From an uncultured Bacilli bacterium (GTDB lineage Bacteria > Bacillota_I > Bacilli_A > RF39 > UBA660), in assembly GCA_947627925.1 (NCBI GenBank), contig CANQXW010000011.1, positions 1-33,172 of the forward strand: DNA of 33,172 bases. Direction: 5' to 3'. Below, piece after piece: positions 1 to 9,095 of the stretch (positions are counted from its first letter, which is position 1; each line of letters opens with the position of its first letter). The notes beneath the pieces were generated by a model. It saw nothing but the letters and a program-made list of their open reading frames with translations, searched no databases and was not told the DNA's origin. The translations under genes were made by a program, and so were the position numbers.

Positions 1-173
1 TTACGTAAATTATTAATTTCATCATCAGTTAAATCTTTAATTTTCTTTTCTGGATCGACTTTTGCATCTTTACAAATAGTTTTTGCAAGTGGACGACCAA
101 TACCATATATAGCGGTAAGTCCAATGCAAGTATGTTTTTCGTTTGGTAAATCGATATTTTTAATTCTTGCCAT
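1..173 (-). CDS. rpsM: 30S ribosomal protein S13, N-terminal part (cut by window edge)
   Basis: Encodes the first 57 residues of S13, a head protein of the small subunit that contacts the P-site tRNA and the 50S bridge. The start MARIKNIDLPNEKH and the helix-hairpin-helix-like stretch YGIGRPLAKTIC match the family. The rest lies beyond position 1. It follows rpmJ by 10 nt, the usual order at the spc/alpha operon junction in Firmicutes, and is presumably co-transcribed with it. The SD-like GGAGG lies just upstream of the ATG at 173. Confidence 0.95.
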   Translation of the reverse strand, partial: MARIKNIDLPNEKHTCIGLTAIYGIGRPLAKTICKDAKVDPEKKIKDLTDDEINNLR

Positions 174-183
174 CTAAATCCTC

Positions 184-297
184 CTAACCTTGTACTTGTT
201 TATGTTTAGGGTTATCACAAATAACCATAACTTTTCCATTTCTTCTAATAATTTTACATTTTTTACAAATTTTCTTTACTGATGGTCTAACTTTCAT
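184..297 (-). CDS. rpmJ: 50S ribosomal protein L36
   Basis: A 37-residue protein, exactly the family's usual length. It begins [14 protein letters not shown] and ends NPKHKQVQG. The three Cys and one His of the zinc ribbon (CxxC, then C and H) are present, so this is the zinc-binding C+ form. It sits between infA and rpsM as in other Firmicutes, 11 nt downstream of infA. L36 binds 23S rRNA near the GTPase centre of the large subunit. Confidence 0.96.
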   Translation of the reverse strand: MKVRPSVKKICKKCKIIRRNGKVMVICDNPKHKQVQG

Positions 298-308
298 AAA
301 TAACTCTC

Positions 309-551
309 CTATCTTCTATTCCATGTTATAATCCCACGTGTTAAATCATAAGGCGATAATTGTACTGTAACGGTATCACCTGGTAGAATACGTATCATGT
401 TAATGCGCATTTTACCAGAAACGTAGGCTTTTACAGTATGGCCATTAGCTAGTTCTACTAAATAATCAGAACCTTTTAATACTTCAATGACCTTGCCTTC
501 TACTTCAATTTTATCATTCTTTTTTTGGTCTTTATTTTTGGATTCTGCCAA
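309..551 (-). CDS. infA: Translation initiation factor IF-1
   Basis: IF-1 binds the 30S A site during initiation. The OB-fold is unmistakable: [32 protein letters not shown] and [14 protein letters not shown]. There is no ATG near the N-terminus. A GTG at 560 overlaps the map stop (GTGA), but its spacing to the AGGAG SD is almost nil. A TTG at 551 followed by GCA is about 9 nt from that SD and gives MAESKNKDQ, closer to the family's usual MAKxD start. I therefore choose TTG, giving 80 residues against about 72 usual. The extra residues are a Lys-rich N-terminal extension. A weak start would keep IF-1 yield low or coupled to map. Confidence 0.93.
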   Translation of the reverse strand: MAESKNKDQKKNDKIEVEGKVIEVLKGSDYLVELANGHTVKAYVSGKMRINMIRILPGDTVTVQLSPYDLTRGIITWNRR

Positions 552-556
552 TTCTC

Positions 557-1300
557 TCACTCTCCTGTTAATATAACAAATCCATCTTTAGTAACTAATA
601 CTGTATGTTCAAAATGGGCACTTGGAAGGCCATCATCGGTTTTAATTGTCCAATCATCATCTTCCATGTATATATCTTCCCTACCCAAATTAAGCATTGG
701 TTCAACAGCAATTACCATGCCTGCCTTTAATCTAGTTGGATCACTAGTATAATAATTTGGAACATCCGGATCTTCATGAACACTGGTACCAACCCCATGT
801 CCTACAAGTTCTCTTACAACTCCTAAATTATTTTTCTTTGCAAAAGTTTCAATTTTGCTTCCGATGGCGCTTATTTTAACACCATCTTTGATAACACTCA
901 ACCCCTCGTATAATGATTTCTTGGTATTTTCAACCAAATCTTCTACTTCCTTAGAAGTATGTCCCACAATATACGTATTGGCTGAATCAGAATGATATCC
1001 TTTATATGAAACACCAATGTCGACGGAAACCACATCTCCTTCTTTAATTTTTCTTTTAGAAGGAATACCATGGACGACTTCGTCATTGATGGAGATACAG
1101 ATACTTGCTGGGTACCCTTCAAATCCTAAGAATGAAGGTTCACAATCATTTTCCAAAATAAACTTATGAGCAATATCATTTAAAGCTTTGGTACTAATAC
1201 CTGGCTTAATATTTTTGGCTACTTCTTGATGCGTTAAATAATTGATATGCCCAGCATGTTTCATTAATTCAATTTCTCTTTCACTTTTTATACTAATCAT
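557..1300 (-). CDS. map: Methionine aminopeptidase, type I
   Basis: Cytosolic dimetal enzyme that removes the initiator Met from nascent proteins. It has 247 residues, the normal length for type Ia without a zinc-finger extension. All expected residues are visible: His77 (EVVHGIP), metal ligands Asp94 (SVDIG), Asp105 (HSDSANTY), His168 ([11 protein letters not shown]), Glu200 (AVEPM) and Glu231 (HFEHTV). It overlaps the end of adk by 8 nt and is followed immediately by infA, the standard secY-adk-map-infA order, which points to translational coupling. It ends in TGA. Confidence 0.97.
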   Translation of the reverse strand: MISIKSEREIELMKHAGHINYLTHQEVAKNIKPGISTKALNDIAHKFILENDCEPSFLGFEGYPASICISINDEVVHGIPSKRKIKEGDVVSVDIGVSYKGYHSDSANTYIVGHTSKEVEDLVENTKKSLYEGLSVIKDGVKISAIGSKIETFAKKNNLGVVRELVGHGVGTSVHEDPDVPNYYTSDPTRLKAGMVIAVEPMLNLGREDIYMEDDDWTIKTDDGLPSAHFEHTVLVTKDGFVILTGE

Positions 1301-1934
1301 TTAAAATTTCCTTAATTCTTTCTGTAATCTTTTCATTTTCTTGCATTGCTTCAATACAATGTAATTTATTTTTTCTTTCATAATATTCTTTAATGGGTTT
1401 CGTATTCGTAATAAAAGATTCAAATCTAACTTTGAATGATTCTTCATTGTCATCACTTCTTTTAACTAACACTCTTCCACATTTATCACAAATTCCCTCT
1501 TTTTGTGGTTTAAATTTGTCATCATAAATGTTATATGTTTCCCCACAAGAACAACTTAGACGACCAAGTGCTCTTTTCATTGCTTCTTCTAAATTTATAT
1601 CCAAATAGATAACTTCATAATTAGTTATTCCTAATTCTTGAAATAAATTATCTAACATTTCGGCTTGCGATAAAGTTCTTGGATACCCATCTAAAATAAA
1701 GGGCATTTTAATATTAGTAAGACAATTTCTAATTAATCCATGAACAAGTTCATCTGAAACTAAATTACCTTTACTAATAATATTCTCAATTTCCTTACCA
1801 AGAGGAGTATCTTTTTTAATTTCTTCTCTTAACATATCTCCAGTGGAAATATGCATGTAACCAAGACTTTCTAATCTTTTGCTATGGGTTCCTTTACCAG
1901 CAGCGGGAGGAGCAATAAAAATCACACTTTTCAT
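1293..1934 (-). CDS. adk: Adenylate kinase, zinc-lid type with altered P-loop
   Basis: Interconverts ATP + AMP and 2 ADP. It has 213 residues, typical of long-form bacterial Adk. The AMP-binding stretch (STGDMLREEI), LDGYPRTLSQAE and the LID domain are present. Two deviations are clear. The P-loop reads APPAAGKGT (residues 8-16) instead of the family's GAPGAGKGT, so the first and fourth positions are Ala and the second is Pro. The first zinc knuckle of the LID is CSCG (Cys128, Cys130), one residue shorter than the usual CxxCG, while the second (Cys149, Cys152) is normal. GKGT is intact, so activity is likely. It sits 2 nt after secY and overlaps map. Confidence 0.95.
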   Translation of the reverse strand: MKSVIFIAPPAAGKGTHSKRLESLGYMHISTGDMLREEIKKDTPLGKEIENIISKGNLVSDELVHGLIRNCLTNIKMPFILDGYPRTLSQAEMLDNLFQELGITNYEVIYLDINLEEAMKRALGRLSCSCGETYNIYDDKFKPQKEGICDKCGRVLVKRSDDNEESFKVRFESFITNTKPIKEYYERKNKLHCIEAMQENEKITERIKEILND

Positions 1935-1936
1935 CT

Positions 1937-3199
1937 TTATCTTAACCTTCTTCTTTTTTCTTTATAACTTCTAGCCATTAAGCTACTTTCCATTTGTTTA
2001 TAAGTTTCAATGGCAACACCAACTACAATTAATAAGCCGGTTCCCCCAATAGTAACTGTACTTGGTAAATTCGTAAATTTACTAATTAATACTGGTAAAA
2101 TAGCAATAATAGTTAGGAATAAACTTCCGACAATTGTAAGTTTACCAATTGATGAAGAGATATATTTTGAAGTCTCTTCTCCAGGTCTAATTCCCGGAAT
2201 ATATCCTCCTCTTTCATTTAAGTTCTTACTCATTTCATCCGGATTCATTATCATAAATGTATAAAAATATCCGAAGAACATAATTAATATTATATAAAGA
2301 ATCAAACCGGTATTAGATGTATAAACAATATATTTATTAATAAAGTTAATAACCGCTTCATTTTTGAATAATGCCGCAATAGTGGAAGGTATTGTTAGTA
2401 ATATTTGAGCAAATATTACGGGAATAACTCCTGCTGCATTAATCTTAATTGGTAAATAACTTTGTTGAGCACCATAAGCACTCGTTGTTCTATTAGAGTA
2501 TTGAATAGGGATTCTTCTTTCCGCAAGTTGCGTATAAATAATTCCTACTAATACTAGTAAATAAACTAAAATGAATATTATAAATAGAACAATTCCTAAA
2601 CCTAATTGATAAGAACCATTGATAAAAGCATTATAAGCTCCAACAAAGACTCTTGGCATACTTTGAATGATACCAGCCATAATGATCATTGATGAACCAT
2701 TACCAATACCTTTTTTAGTAATTTCATCGCCTAACCATAAACAGAAAGCGGTACCCGCTGTCATAACTAAAGCTGATTTAATCATATCTAAAGTACTCAT
2801 ACCATTCATGTAGAATATACATAAAGCATAGGCTTGAATAAAGGCTAAGATAATAGATAAATATCTTGTTATTTTATTCATCTTTTGTCTTCCTGTATAT
2901 CCTTCATCTTTTAATTCACTAAAGTAAGGAATAATATCCATTTGTAATAATTGCGTAATAATAGACGCCGTGATATAAGGAGAAACTCCTAAAGCAAAGA
3001 TTGAAAAGTTTTGAAGTCCACCACCACTCATTAAGTTAAATATTTCTAGGAAACCTAAATCTTGATAAATCCTTGAAGCCCAAGGAATAGTAATTGTTGT
3101 TCCTAAACAAAATATTCCTAAACAAGCAAGAGTGAAGTAGATTCTTTTTCTAACATCTTTATTTGATTTACTAAATAGTCCAGTAAACCCACTAAACAT
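1937..3199 (-). CDS. secY: Protein translocase subunit SecY
   Basis: Channel-forming subunit of the Sec translocon in the cytoplasmic membrane. It has 420 residues, slightly short for the family. It starts with a short cytosolic segment and then a first membrane helix (YFTLACLGIFCLGTTITIPW); about ten hydrophobic segments follow. Family landmarks include GVSPYITASIITQLLQ (TM2), GNGSSMIIMAGI and YGAQQSYLPIKINAAGVIPVI. The start codon abuts the rplO stop. SecE and SecG are not in the window. Confidence 0.97.
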   Translation of the reverse strand: MFSGFTGLFSKSNKDVRKRIYFTLACLGIFCLGTTITIPWASRIYQDLGFLEIFNLMSGGGLQNFSIFALGVSPYITASIITQLLQMDIIPYFSELKDEGYTGRQKMNKITRYLSIILAFIQAYALCIFYMNGMSTLDMIKSALVMTAGTAFCLWLGDEITKKGIGNGSSMIIMAGIIQSMPRVFVGAYNAFINGSYQLGLGIVLFIIFILVYLLVLVGIIYTQLAERRIPIQYSNRTTSAYGAQQSYLPIKINAAGVIPVIFAQILLTIPSTIAALFKNEAVINFINKYIVYTSNTGLILYIILIMFFGYFYTFMIMNPDEMSKNLNERGGYIPGIRPGEETSKYISSSIGKLTIVGSLFLTIIAILPVLISKFTNLPSTVTIGGTGLLIVVGVAIETYKQMESSLMARSYKEKRRRLR

Positions 3200-3643
3200 C
3201 TAGATCACCTCAGCTTTGCCACCGGCTTCTTCGATTTTAGTTACAGCCTTACTTGAAAAACGATGAGCTTTAATTGTTAATTTATGCTCTAAATTACCTG
3301 TACCAAGTACTTTAATACCTGCTAAAGGTTTTTTAATAATTCCTCTTTCCTTTAAAATTTCTGGAGTAACAACATCCCCATCTTTGAAGAATTTATTTAA
3401 ATCACTAAGATTAATTGTTGCATAAACTGTTTCAAATCTTTTGTTATTAAATCCTCTTTTAGGGATTCTTCTATATAATGGAGATTGTCCACCTTGGAAC
3501 CATGCCGGAATACTAGCACCACTTCTAGCCTTTTGGCCTTTTTCGCCACGAGTTGAAGTTTTACCCATTCCTGAACCTGGTCCTCTACCTACTCTTTTTA
3601 TTCCTTTTGTTTCTTTTGATTTTGGTAAATTTTCTAATCTCAT
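3200..3643 (-). CDS. rplO: 50S ribosomal protein L15
   Basis: Large-subunit protein that binds 23S rRNA early in assembly. It has 147 residues, the normal length. The glycine/arginine-rich N-terminus (KRVGRGPGSGMGKTSTRG, GQKARSG) and the YRRIPKRGFNN motif are diagnostic. Its start lies 2 nt after the rpsE stop, leaving no room for rpmD (L30), which normally lies between rpsE and rplO in Firmicutes. Confidence 0.97.
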   Translation of the reverse strand: MRLENLPKSKETKGIKRVGRGPGSGMGKTSTRGEKGQKARSGASIPAWFQGGQSPLYRRIPKRGFNNKRFETVYATINLSDLNKFFKDGDVVTPEILKERGIIKKPLAGIKVLGTGNLEHKLTIKAHRFSSKAVTKIEEAGGKAEVI

Positions 3644-3645
3644 AA

Positions 3646-4164
3646 TTATAATTCCTCCACTTTTTTGCCACGTAATTCTGCAATGTGTTCAGGACTTCTT
3701 TGCGCTTGTAAGCCTAGTAGAGTAGCTTTCGCAACATTAATTTGGGTATTAGCCCCAAGACTTTTAGCAACAATATCTTTAACACCAGCAAGTTCTAAAA
3801 CAGCTCTTGCTGCACCACCAGCAATAATTCCGCGACCTTCTTTAGCAGGTTTAAGTAGAACAACACTACGTCCAACTTTTCCTGTTTCTTCATGTGGAAT
3901 AGTACGATTATCAATTAATGATATTTTTACCACATTTTTATTAGCAGCTTGAATGGCTTTTTTGATAGCTTCAGAAACTTCATTAGCTTTACCAGTTCCA
4001 ATACCTACTAAACCTTTTCTATTTCCGACAGCAACATCAGCTTTGAAACGAAAATGTCTACCACCTTTAGTAACCTTTGTTACTTTAGATATTGAGATAA
4101 CTTTTTCTTCTAATAAGTTTTTCTTGGCATCATTATTTTTTCTTGTAACATTTTTCTTATCCAT
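3646..4164 (-). CDS. rpsE: 30S ribosomal protein S5
   Basis: Small-subunit protein at the mRNA entry channel, involved in decoding accuracy. It has 172 residues, close to the family norm. The double-stranded RNA-binding half ([35 protein letters not shown]) and the C-terminal half ([31 protein letters not shown]) are both present. The first 20 or so residues are a Lys/Asn-rich leader typical of AT-rich genomes. A GGAGG precedes the ATG at a normal distance. Confidence 0.97.
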   Translation of the reverse strand: MDKKNVTRKNNDAKKNLLEEKVISISKVTKVTKGGRHFRFKADVAVGNRKGLVGIGTGKANEVSEAIKKAIQAANKNVVKISLIDNRTIPHEETGKVGRSVVLLKPAKEGRGIIAGGAARAVLELAGVKDIVAKSLGANTQINVAKATLLGLQAQRSPEHIAELRGKKVEEL

Positions 4165-4173
4165 AAAAGCCTC

Positions 4174-4530
4174 CTATATCTCTAATCCTGCTTCTCTAGC
4201 AGCTTCCGCTAGAGCGCTTACCCGACCATGATATAAATATCCACCACGATCGAATACTACTTTATTAATTTTTGCTTTTTTACATTTAGTAGCAATATCT
4301 TTTCCTACTTCTTTAGCAGCATCTATATTACCACCATTTTTAAGTTTTAATTCACGACTTGAAGATGAAACTAAAGTTGTACCTGTTACATCATCGATAA
4401 CTTGTGCATATATTTCAGAATTAGAACGGAAAACATTTAATCTTGGCATTTCTTTAGTACCACTTAAAGTTTTTCTAATTCTTTTATGTCTAATTTCTCT
4501 AGCTGCATTTCTAGATTCTTTTTTTATCAT
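4174..4530 (-). CDS. rplR: 50S ribosomal protein L18
   Basis: 5S rRNA-binding protein of the central protuberance, acting with L5. It has 118 residues, as usual. Recognised by [33 protein letters not shown] and the C-terminal [20 protein letters not shown]. It is placed between rplF and rpsE, 9 nt from rpsE, in the canonical spc order. Confidence 0.97.
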   Translation of the reverse strand: MIKKESRNAAREIRHKRIRKTLSGTKEMPRLNVFRSNSEIYAQVIDDVTGTTLVSSSSRELKLKNGGNIDAAKEVGKDIATKCKKAKINKVVFDRGGYLYHGRVSALAEAAREAGLEI

Positions 4531-4541
4531 ACTTTACCTCC

Positions 4542-5078
4542 TTAAGCCGCTTTCTTTCCTTCTTTACGACGAACAACTTCATCTTTATAACGAATACCTT
4601 TACCTTTATATGGTTCCGGTTCTCTTATCTTCCGAACGTTGGCCGCAAATTCAGATACTTTTTGTTTATCAATACCTTTAATAGTTATTTCTGTAGCACT
4701 CACTAGTTCAGCACTAAGTCCTTCCGGAATTACTACTTCAACTGGATGAGAAAAACCAGCGTTAACAACTATTTTATTGCCTTGAACATTGAAACGATAT
4801 CCAACACCCACAGCTTCTAATCCTTTTTCAAAACCTTTGGATACTCCAATTAACATATTGTTAATTAAAGAATTGCTTGTTCCTTGCATCATATTAGCTT
4901 CTTTGGAAGGATTTTTTTGAATAGTTTTAATACTATCTTCTTCAATTTTTACTTCGATTAAAGGATTAACATTTAATTTAAGTTCTCCTTTAGATCCCTT
5001 AATAGTTACTTCACTACCATTAACACTTGCGGTAACACCTTCAGGGATAACTAATTTTCTTTCACCTATTCTACTCAT
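4542..5078 (-). CDS. rplF: 50S ribosomal protein L6
   Basis: Large-subunit protein near the sarcin-ricin loop and the factor-binding site. It has 178 residues, the normal length, with the duplicated alpha/beta fold. It opens MSRIGERKLVIPEGV, has the mid-region GVSKGFEKGLEAVGVGYRF and ends with EPYKGKGIRYKDEVVRRKEGK, all diagnostic. It is separated from rpsH by 6 nt. Confidence 0.97.
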   Translation of the reverse strand: MSRIGERKLVIPEGVTASVNGSEVTIKGSKGELKLNVNPLIEVKIEEDSIKTIQKNPSKEANMMQGTSNSLINNMLIGVSKGFEKGLEAVGVGYRFNVQGNKIVVNAGFSHPVEVVIPEGLSAELVSATEITIKGIDKQKVSEFAANVRKIREPEPYKGKGIRYKDEVVRRKEGKKAA

Positions 5079-5084
5079 AATTAC

Positions 5085-5483
5085 TTACCAAATATAGGCA
5101 AGGACTTCGCCTCCTAACTTAGCTTTTCTCGCTTCTTTATCAGTCATTAAACCTTTAGAAGTCGAAATTATAGCTATACCTAAGCCGTTAAGAACATGAG
5201 GAATTTCATCTGCTTGGGCATAAACACGTAAACCTGATTTACTAATTCTTTTTAAACCAGTAATAACTCTTTCTTTTTTACTACCATATTTCAAAGTTAA
5301 AGTTAATTTATCGCCTTGAGAACTTTTTTCATATTTAAAGTCTTCAATGTAACCTTCACGTTTTAATATTTCCGCAATTCCTAAAGTCATTTTCGTACCA
5401 ATAACTTCAACTTCTTTGTATCTCATAATATTAGCATTACGAATTCGAGTTAACATATCTGCTATTTTATCTTGTACAAACAT
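5085..5483 (-). CDS. rpsH: 30S ribosomal protein S8
   Basis: Binds the central domain of 16S rRNA and is essential for platform assembly; in E. coli it is the translational repressor of the spc operon. It has 132 residues. Motifs: [28 protein letters not shown], and the C-terminal [19 protein letters not shown] with GGEVLAYIW. The usual order rpsN-rpsH-rplF is kept. Confidence 0.97.
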   Translation of the reverse strand: MFVQDKIADMLTRIRNANIMRYKEVEVIGTKMTLGIAEILKREGYIEDFKYEKSSQGDKLTLTLKYGSKKERVITGLKRISKSGLRVYAQADEIPHVLNGLGIAIISTSKGLMTDKEARKAKLGGEVLAYIW

Positions 5484-5499
5484 TACTTATTCCTCCTTC

Positions 5500-5685
5500 T
5501 TACCAACTAGATTTCTTGACGCCAGGTATTTGGCCTTTATTAGCAAGTTCTCTAAAACAAATACGACATAATTTGAATTTAGATAATACTGCATGAGGAC
5601 GTCCGCAACGTTCACATCTTGTATATTCACGAGAACTAAATTTTTGCTTTCTATTATTTTTAATAATCATACTTTTCTTAGCCAT
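5500..5685 (-). CDS. rpsN: 30S ribosomal protein S14, zinc-binding short form
   Basis: A 61-residue S14 of the zinc-containing type. The motif [20 protein letters not shown] gives the four zinc ligands (CxxC ... CxxC), and the C-terminus IPGVKKSSW is conserved. Firmicutes often carry this form in the spc operon and a longer zinc-free paralogue elsewhere. It lies between rplE and rpsH. Confidence 0.97.
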   Translation of the reverse strand: MAKKSMIIKNNRKQKFSSREYTRCERCGRPHAVLSKFKLCRICFRELANKGQIPGVKKSSW

Positions 5686-5693
5686 ATTAACAC

Positions 5694-6233
5694 CTAACCT
5701 TTGAATGGCATTCCAAATGCCTTAAGTAATGCATATGCTTCTTCATTACTCTTTGCCGATGTAACAAAGATGATATCCATACCTCTAATTTTATAAACAT
5801 TATCATATTCAATTTCTGGGAAAATCAATTGTTCTTTAATACCTAGGGTATAATTTCCTTTGCCATCAAAAGCATGAGCTGAAATACCCCTAAAATCTCT
5901 AACTCTTGGAAGACTAACTTTAATTAGTTTTTCCATAAAGTTATACATATTTTCACCTCTTAATGTTACTTTAACACCAACAGGTTGTCCTTCTCTTAAT
6001 TTAAAACCAGCGATTGACTTACGAGCTTTTGTAACTACCGCTTTTTGACCAGCAATTAATTCTAGATCTTTAACAGCAGCTTCAATGAATTTAACATCAT
6101 GACATCCTTCGCCAACACCCATGTTGATAACAATTTTTTCTAGTCTTGGTACTTCCATAATGCTAGAATACTTAAATTCATCTTTTAATTCTTTTTTAAT
6201 TTTTGATTCATATAAATCTTTAAAATTACTCAT
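5694..6233 (-). CDS. rplE: 50S ribosomal protein L5
   Basis: 5S rRNA-binding protein of the central protuberance that contacts P-site tRNA. It has 179 residues, the normal length. Landmarks: [45 protein letters not shown] and a C-terminal [19 protein letters not shown]. The gene is flanked by rplX (7 nt) and rpsN (8 nt). Confidence 0.97.
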   Translation of the reverse strand: MSNFKDLYESKIKKELKDEFKYSSIMEVPRLEKIVINMGVGEGCHDVKFIEAAVKDLELIAGQKAVVTKARKSIAGFKLREGQPVGVKVTLRGENMYNFMEKLIKVSLPRVRDFRGISAHAFDGKGNYTLGIKEQLIFPEIEYDNVYKIRGMDIIFVTSAKSNEEAYALLKAFGMPFKG

Positions 6234-6240
6234 AACTCAC

Positions 6241-6540
6241 CTACTTACTAGCTTTCTTTGTAGATTTTTTAGTTTCTTTAACTTCTTTTTTTACTTCTTT
6301 CTTAGTTTCTTTAGAAGCCTTACTATCTACTAATTTTACATTTGATACATGAATTGGCATTTCAATATCGAAAATACCACCTTTATCATTATTTGTTCTT
6401 GGTTTTGTATGTCTTTTAGAAATATTTATCCCTTCAACAACAACTTTGTTTTGGGCTTTTAAAGTTTTTAATACTTTACCAGTTTTACCTTTATCTTCAC
6501 CAGTTAAAACTTTAACAGTGTCATTTACTTTAATTTTCAT
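6241..6540 (-). CDS. rplX: 50S ribosomal protein L24 with replaced, Lys-rich C-terminus
   Basis: Assembly initiator of the large subunit, located at the polypeptide exit tunnel. The KOW core is clear in residues 1-70 (DTVKVLTGEDKGKTGKVLK, NISKRHTKP, PIHVSNVKLVD). In typical bacterial L24 the core is followed by about 30 residues with a TRVGYK...GKKVRI motif. Here that part is absent, and residues 72-99 are a low-complexity tail of Lys, Glu, Thr and Ser (KETKKEVKKEVKETKK). Total length, 99 residues, is close to normal, so the change is a replacement rather than a truncation. The stop is followed in 7 nt by rplE. Confidence 0.95.
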   Translation of the reverse strand: MKIKVNDTVKVLTGEDKGKTGKVLKTLKAQNKVVVEGINISKRHTKPRTNNDKGGIFDIEMPIHVSNVKLVDSKASKETKKEVKKEVKETKKSTKKASK

Positions 6541-6549
6541 ATTTCCCTC

Positions 6550-6918
6550 CTATAAAACCTCAGGAGCTAAAGAAACGATCTTCATATAATCTTTTTCTCT
6601 TAATTCTCTAGCTACTGGTCCTAATACTCTAGTACCAATTGGACTTTTATCATCCTTAATTAATACGCAAGCATTATCATCAAATTTAATATAAGAGCCA
6701 TCGGCACGACGTACACCTTCAACTGTTCTAACGATTACTGCTTTAACAACTTTTCCTTTAGGCATATTACTATTAGGAATGGCTTTTTTAACAGTACCAA
6801 CAACAACGTCACCAATGTTGCCACTTTTGACTTTACTGCCACCCATAACCTTAATAACTAATAGTTCACGAGCTCCTGTATTGTCAGCAACTTTTAATCT
6901 TGTTTCTTGCATTACCAT
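6550..6918 (-). CDS. rplN: 50S ribosomal protein L14
   Basis: Large-subunit protein at the 30S interface (bridge B8). It has 122 residues, the exact usual length, so the start [19 protein letters not shown] is retained rather than the internal Met3. Other landmarks are [26 protein letters not shown] and [21 protein letters not shown] at the C-terminus. Confidence 0.97.
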   Translation of the reverse strand: MVMQETRLKVADNTGARELLVIKVMGGSKVKSGNIGDVVVGTVKKAIPNSNMPKGKVVKAVIVRTVEGVRRADGSYIKFDDNACVLIKDDKSPIGTRVLGPVARELREKDYMKIVSLAPEVL

Positions 6919-6929
6919 AAGAATACCTC

Positions 6930-7187
6930 CTAAAGAACTACAGCTTTAGAAATAACTTCTACTAATTCATACTTTTTAGTTTTTGAAATTGGTTTAGTCA
7001 TTCTAATTCTCACTGTATCTCCTACATTTGCTATATTTTTTTCATCATGTGTTGCATATTTTTTAGAATATTTAACACGTTTATTATATAAAGGATGACG
7101 TTTATAAGTTTCAACTAAAACAGTTATTGTTTTATCATTTTTGCTACTTACAACTTTACCTACTAATTCTTGAACTCTTTTAGCCAT
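6930..7187 (-). CDS. rpsQ: 30S ribosomal protein S17
   Basis: Primary 16S rRNA-binding protein with an OB fold. It has 85 residues. Motifs: [35 protein letters not shown] and [20 protein letters not shown]. Its start codon shares one base with the rpmC stop (TAATG-type overlap), implying translational coupling. Confidence 0.97.
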   Translation of the reverse strand: MAKRVQELVGKVVSSKNDKTITVLVETYKRHPLYNKRVKYSKKYATHDEKNIANVGDTVRIRMTKPISKTKKYELVEVISKAVVL

Positions 7188-7390
7188 TATTTATGCGCCT
7201 CCTCTAATTCTCTTTCTCTAAGAACAGTTTTCATTTTTGCAACATCACGTCTTAAAATTCTAAGACTACTTGGATTTTCTAAAGTTCCATTTGCTTGTTG
7301 CATTCTTTTTGTGAATAATTCTTCTTTTGTTGCGGTGATTTTTTTCTTTAAATCCGCATCAGATAATTTTCTAATATCTTTAATATCCAC
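7187..7390 (-). CDS. rpmC: 50S ribosomal protein L29
   Basis: Small two-helix protein near the exit tunnel and SRP docking site. It has 67 residues, normal. It shows the family's [13 protein letters not shown] start and the [22 protein letters not shown]-terminal helix. It lies 2 nt after rplP and overlaps rpsQ by one base. Confidence 0.96.
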   Translation of the reverse strand: MDIKDIRKLSDADLKKKITATKEELFTKRMQQANGTLENPSSLRILRRDVAKMKTVLRERELEEAHK

Positions 7391-7392
7391 AA

Positions 7393-7806
7393 TTATTCAC
7401 CATCCTTTTTCACAAATTTACATTTGATTGGAAGTTTATGAGAAGCAAGTCTTAAAGCTTCTCTAGCTACTGCTTCTTCAACATCACTTATTTCAAACAT
7501 AATTTTACCTTCCTTAACTACAGCAACATAACCTTCTACGTTACCTTTTCCTTTACCTTGACGAGTTTCTAAAGGTTTTTTAGTTATAGGTAGGTGTGGG
7601 AAAATGTTAATATAAACTTTTCCACCACGTTTCATATAACGAGTCATGGCTATACGAGCCGCTTCAATTTGACGAGAAGAAACCCATGCTCCTTCTAAAG
7701 CCATTAAGCCATATTCTCCTTTAGTTAAAGTTGTATTTCCTCTAGCATGACCATCATATGTTAATCTATGCGACTTTCTATATTTAGTCCTTTTTGGCAT
7801 CAACAT
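7393..7806 (-). CDS. rplP: 50S ribosomal protein L16
   Basis: Large-subunit protein that shapes the A-tRNA site. It has 137 residues. The start [14 protein letters not shown] matches the ML[LM]PKR start of Bacillus relatives, so the first Met is kept. Also visible are [19 protein letters not shown] and [20 protein letters not shown]. It overlaps the end of rpsC by 23 nt, an unusually long overlap for this operon, so its SD lies inside the rpsC coding sequence. Confidence 0.97.
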   Translation of the reverse strand: MLMPKRTKYRKSHRLTYDGHARGNTTLTKGEYGLMALEGAWVSSRQIEAARIAMTRYMKRGGKVYINIFPHLPITKKPLETRQGKGKGNVEGYVAVVKEGKIMFEISDVEEAVAREALRLASHKLPIKCKFVKKDGE

Positions 7807-8464
7807 CTGAAGTCGCCTCCTTTATAACTTTTTTCTTACTAGGTAAAATTTCATCTTTGTAAATCCATACTTTAACACCAATTTTACCATAAGTAGTATT
7901 TGCTTCACTTTGCGCATAATCAATATCCGCTCTTATAGTGTGAAGTGGCACTGTACCTTCAGTGTATCCTTCACTACGAGCCATTTCAACACCATTAAGT
8001 CTACCTGATACTAAAGTCTTAATTCCTTTAGCACCAGCTTTCATTGTATCTCTAATTGCTCTTTTTTGAGCAGCTCTAAATGGCGCTCTATTTTCAATTT
8101 GCATTGCTATATTATCGGCTACTAATTTCGCATTTAAATTAGCATTCTTTTCTTCAACTATATTAATATATACTTCTTCATTAACAAGTTTGGAAATATT
8201 TTTTCTTAATTTTTCGATATCTTCACCACCACGACCAATGATTACTCCTGGTTTAGCGGTTCTAATTGTGATATCCGCTCTATTTTTCTTTCTTTCAATA
8301 ATTACAGAAGAAATACCAGCATCTTTAAGATTTTTTAAGATATATTCTCTAATTTTAATATCTTTATTTAAATAATCGGCATAATCTTTTTTAGCATACC
8401 AACGTGAATCCCAGTCTTTATTAACACCTAAACGATATCCAACTGGATTAACCTTTTGTCCCAT
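7784..8464 (-). CDS. rpsC: 30S ribosomal protein S3
   Basis: Head protein of the small subunit at the mRNA entrance, with helicase-like activity together with S4 and S5. It has 226 residues. It starts [20 protein letters not shown], carries the KH domain motif [17 protein letters not shown], and has the C-terminal half [20 protein letters not shown]. It overlaps rplV by one base and rplP by 23 nt. Confidence 0.97.
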   Translation of the reverse strand: MGQKVNPVGYRLGVNKDWDSRWYAKKDYADYLNKDIKIREYILKNLKDAGISSVIIERKKNRADITIRTAKPGVIIGRGGEDIEKLRKNISKLVNEEVYINIVEEKNANLNAKLVADNIAMQIENRAPFRAAQKRAIRDTMKAGAKGIKTLVSGRLNGVEMARSEGYTEGTVPLHTIRADIDYAQSEANTTYGKIGVKVWIYKDEILPSKKKVIKEATSDVDAKKD

Positions 8465-8817
8465 TATGCTTCACTTCCTTCCATAACATTATCTGTAACA
8501 ACAACTTTAATGTGACTAGTTCTTTTATCATGTCTATCAACATTACCACGACTAGCGAATTGGATTCTTTTTAAAGTTCGTCCTGGATTAACAAAACATT
8601 CTTTAATTACTAAATCTTCTTCTTTAGCTCCGTTATTGTTAACAGCGTTAGCTACTGCAGAATTTAAAACTTTTAAGATTAATCTGCTAGCTTTTGTATT
8701 TGTGGTTTCTAGTATATTACGAGCAGTTTCAACATCTTTACCTCTAACTAAATCCATAGTCATTCTTGCAAGACGAGGTTTAATAATTGCTCCTTTATGA
8801 ATTGCATAAGCTTCCAT
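8464..8817 (-). CDS. rplV: 50S ribosomal protein L22
   Basis: Its extended beta-hairpin lines the exit tunnel and forms part of the macrolide-binding region. It has 117 residues. Motifs: [37 protein letters not shown] and a tunnel loop around [20 protein letters not shown]. It is joined to rpsS and rpsC by one-base overlaps. Confidence 0.97.
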   Translation of the reverse strand: MEAYAIHKGAIIKPRLARMTMDLVRGKDVETARNILETTNTKASRLILKVLNSAVANAVNNNGAKEEDLVIKECFVNPGRTLKRIQFASRGNVDRHDKRTSHIKVVVTDNVMEGSEA

Positions 8818-9086
8818 TATTTATTACCTCCACCAGCATGACCAGTAAACTTCCGAGTTTGTGAAAATTCACCAAGTTTATGACCAACCATTTCTTCAGT
8901 TATATAAACTGGAATGAAATCTTTACCATTATGAACTGCAATTGTATGTCCTACAAATTCAGGATAAATAGTACTTCTTCTTGACCAAGTTTTAATAACT
9001 GATTTTTTATTTTCTGAATTTAAATTTTGAACCTTTTTTAATAATGATTCTTCAACATAAGGTCCTTTTTTCAAACTTCTTGCCAT
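8817..9086 (-). CDS. rpsS: 30S ribosomal protein S19
   Basis: Head protein that forms a complex with S13 near the A site. It has 89 residues. Diagnostic [39 protein letters not shown] and [16 protein letters not shown]. It lies 9 nt after rplB. Confidence 0.97.
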   Translation of the reverse strand: MARSLKKGPYVEESLLKKVQNLNSENKKSVIKTWSRRSTIYPEFVGHTIAVHNGKDFIPVYITEEMVGHKLGEFSQTRKFTGHAGGGNK

Positions 9087-9095
9087 ATTGTCCTC

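Noticed and set aside
3441-4231. Long plus-strand frames opposite rplO, rpsE and rplR
   Set aside because: They are shadows of highly biased ribosomal-protein codons on the other strand.
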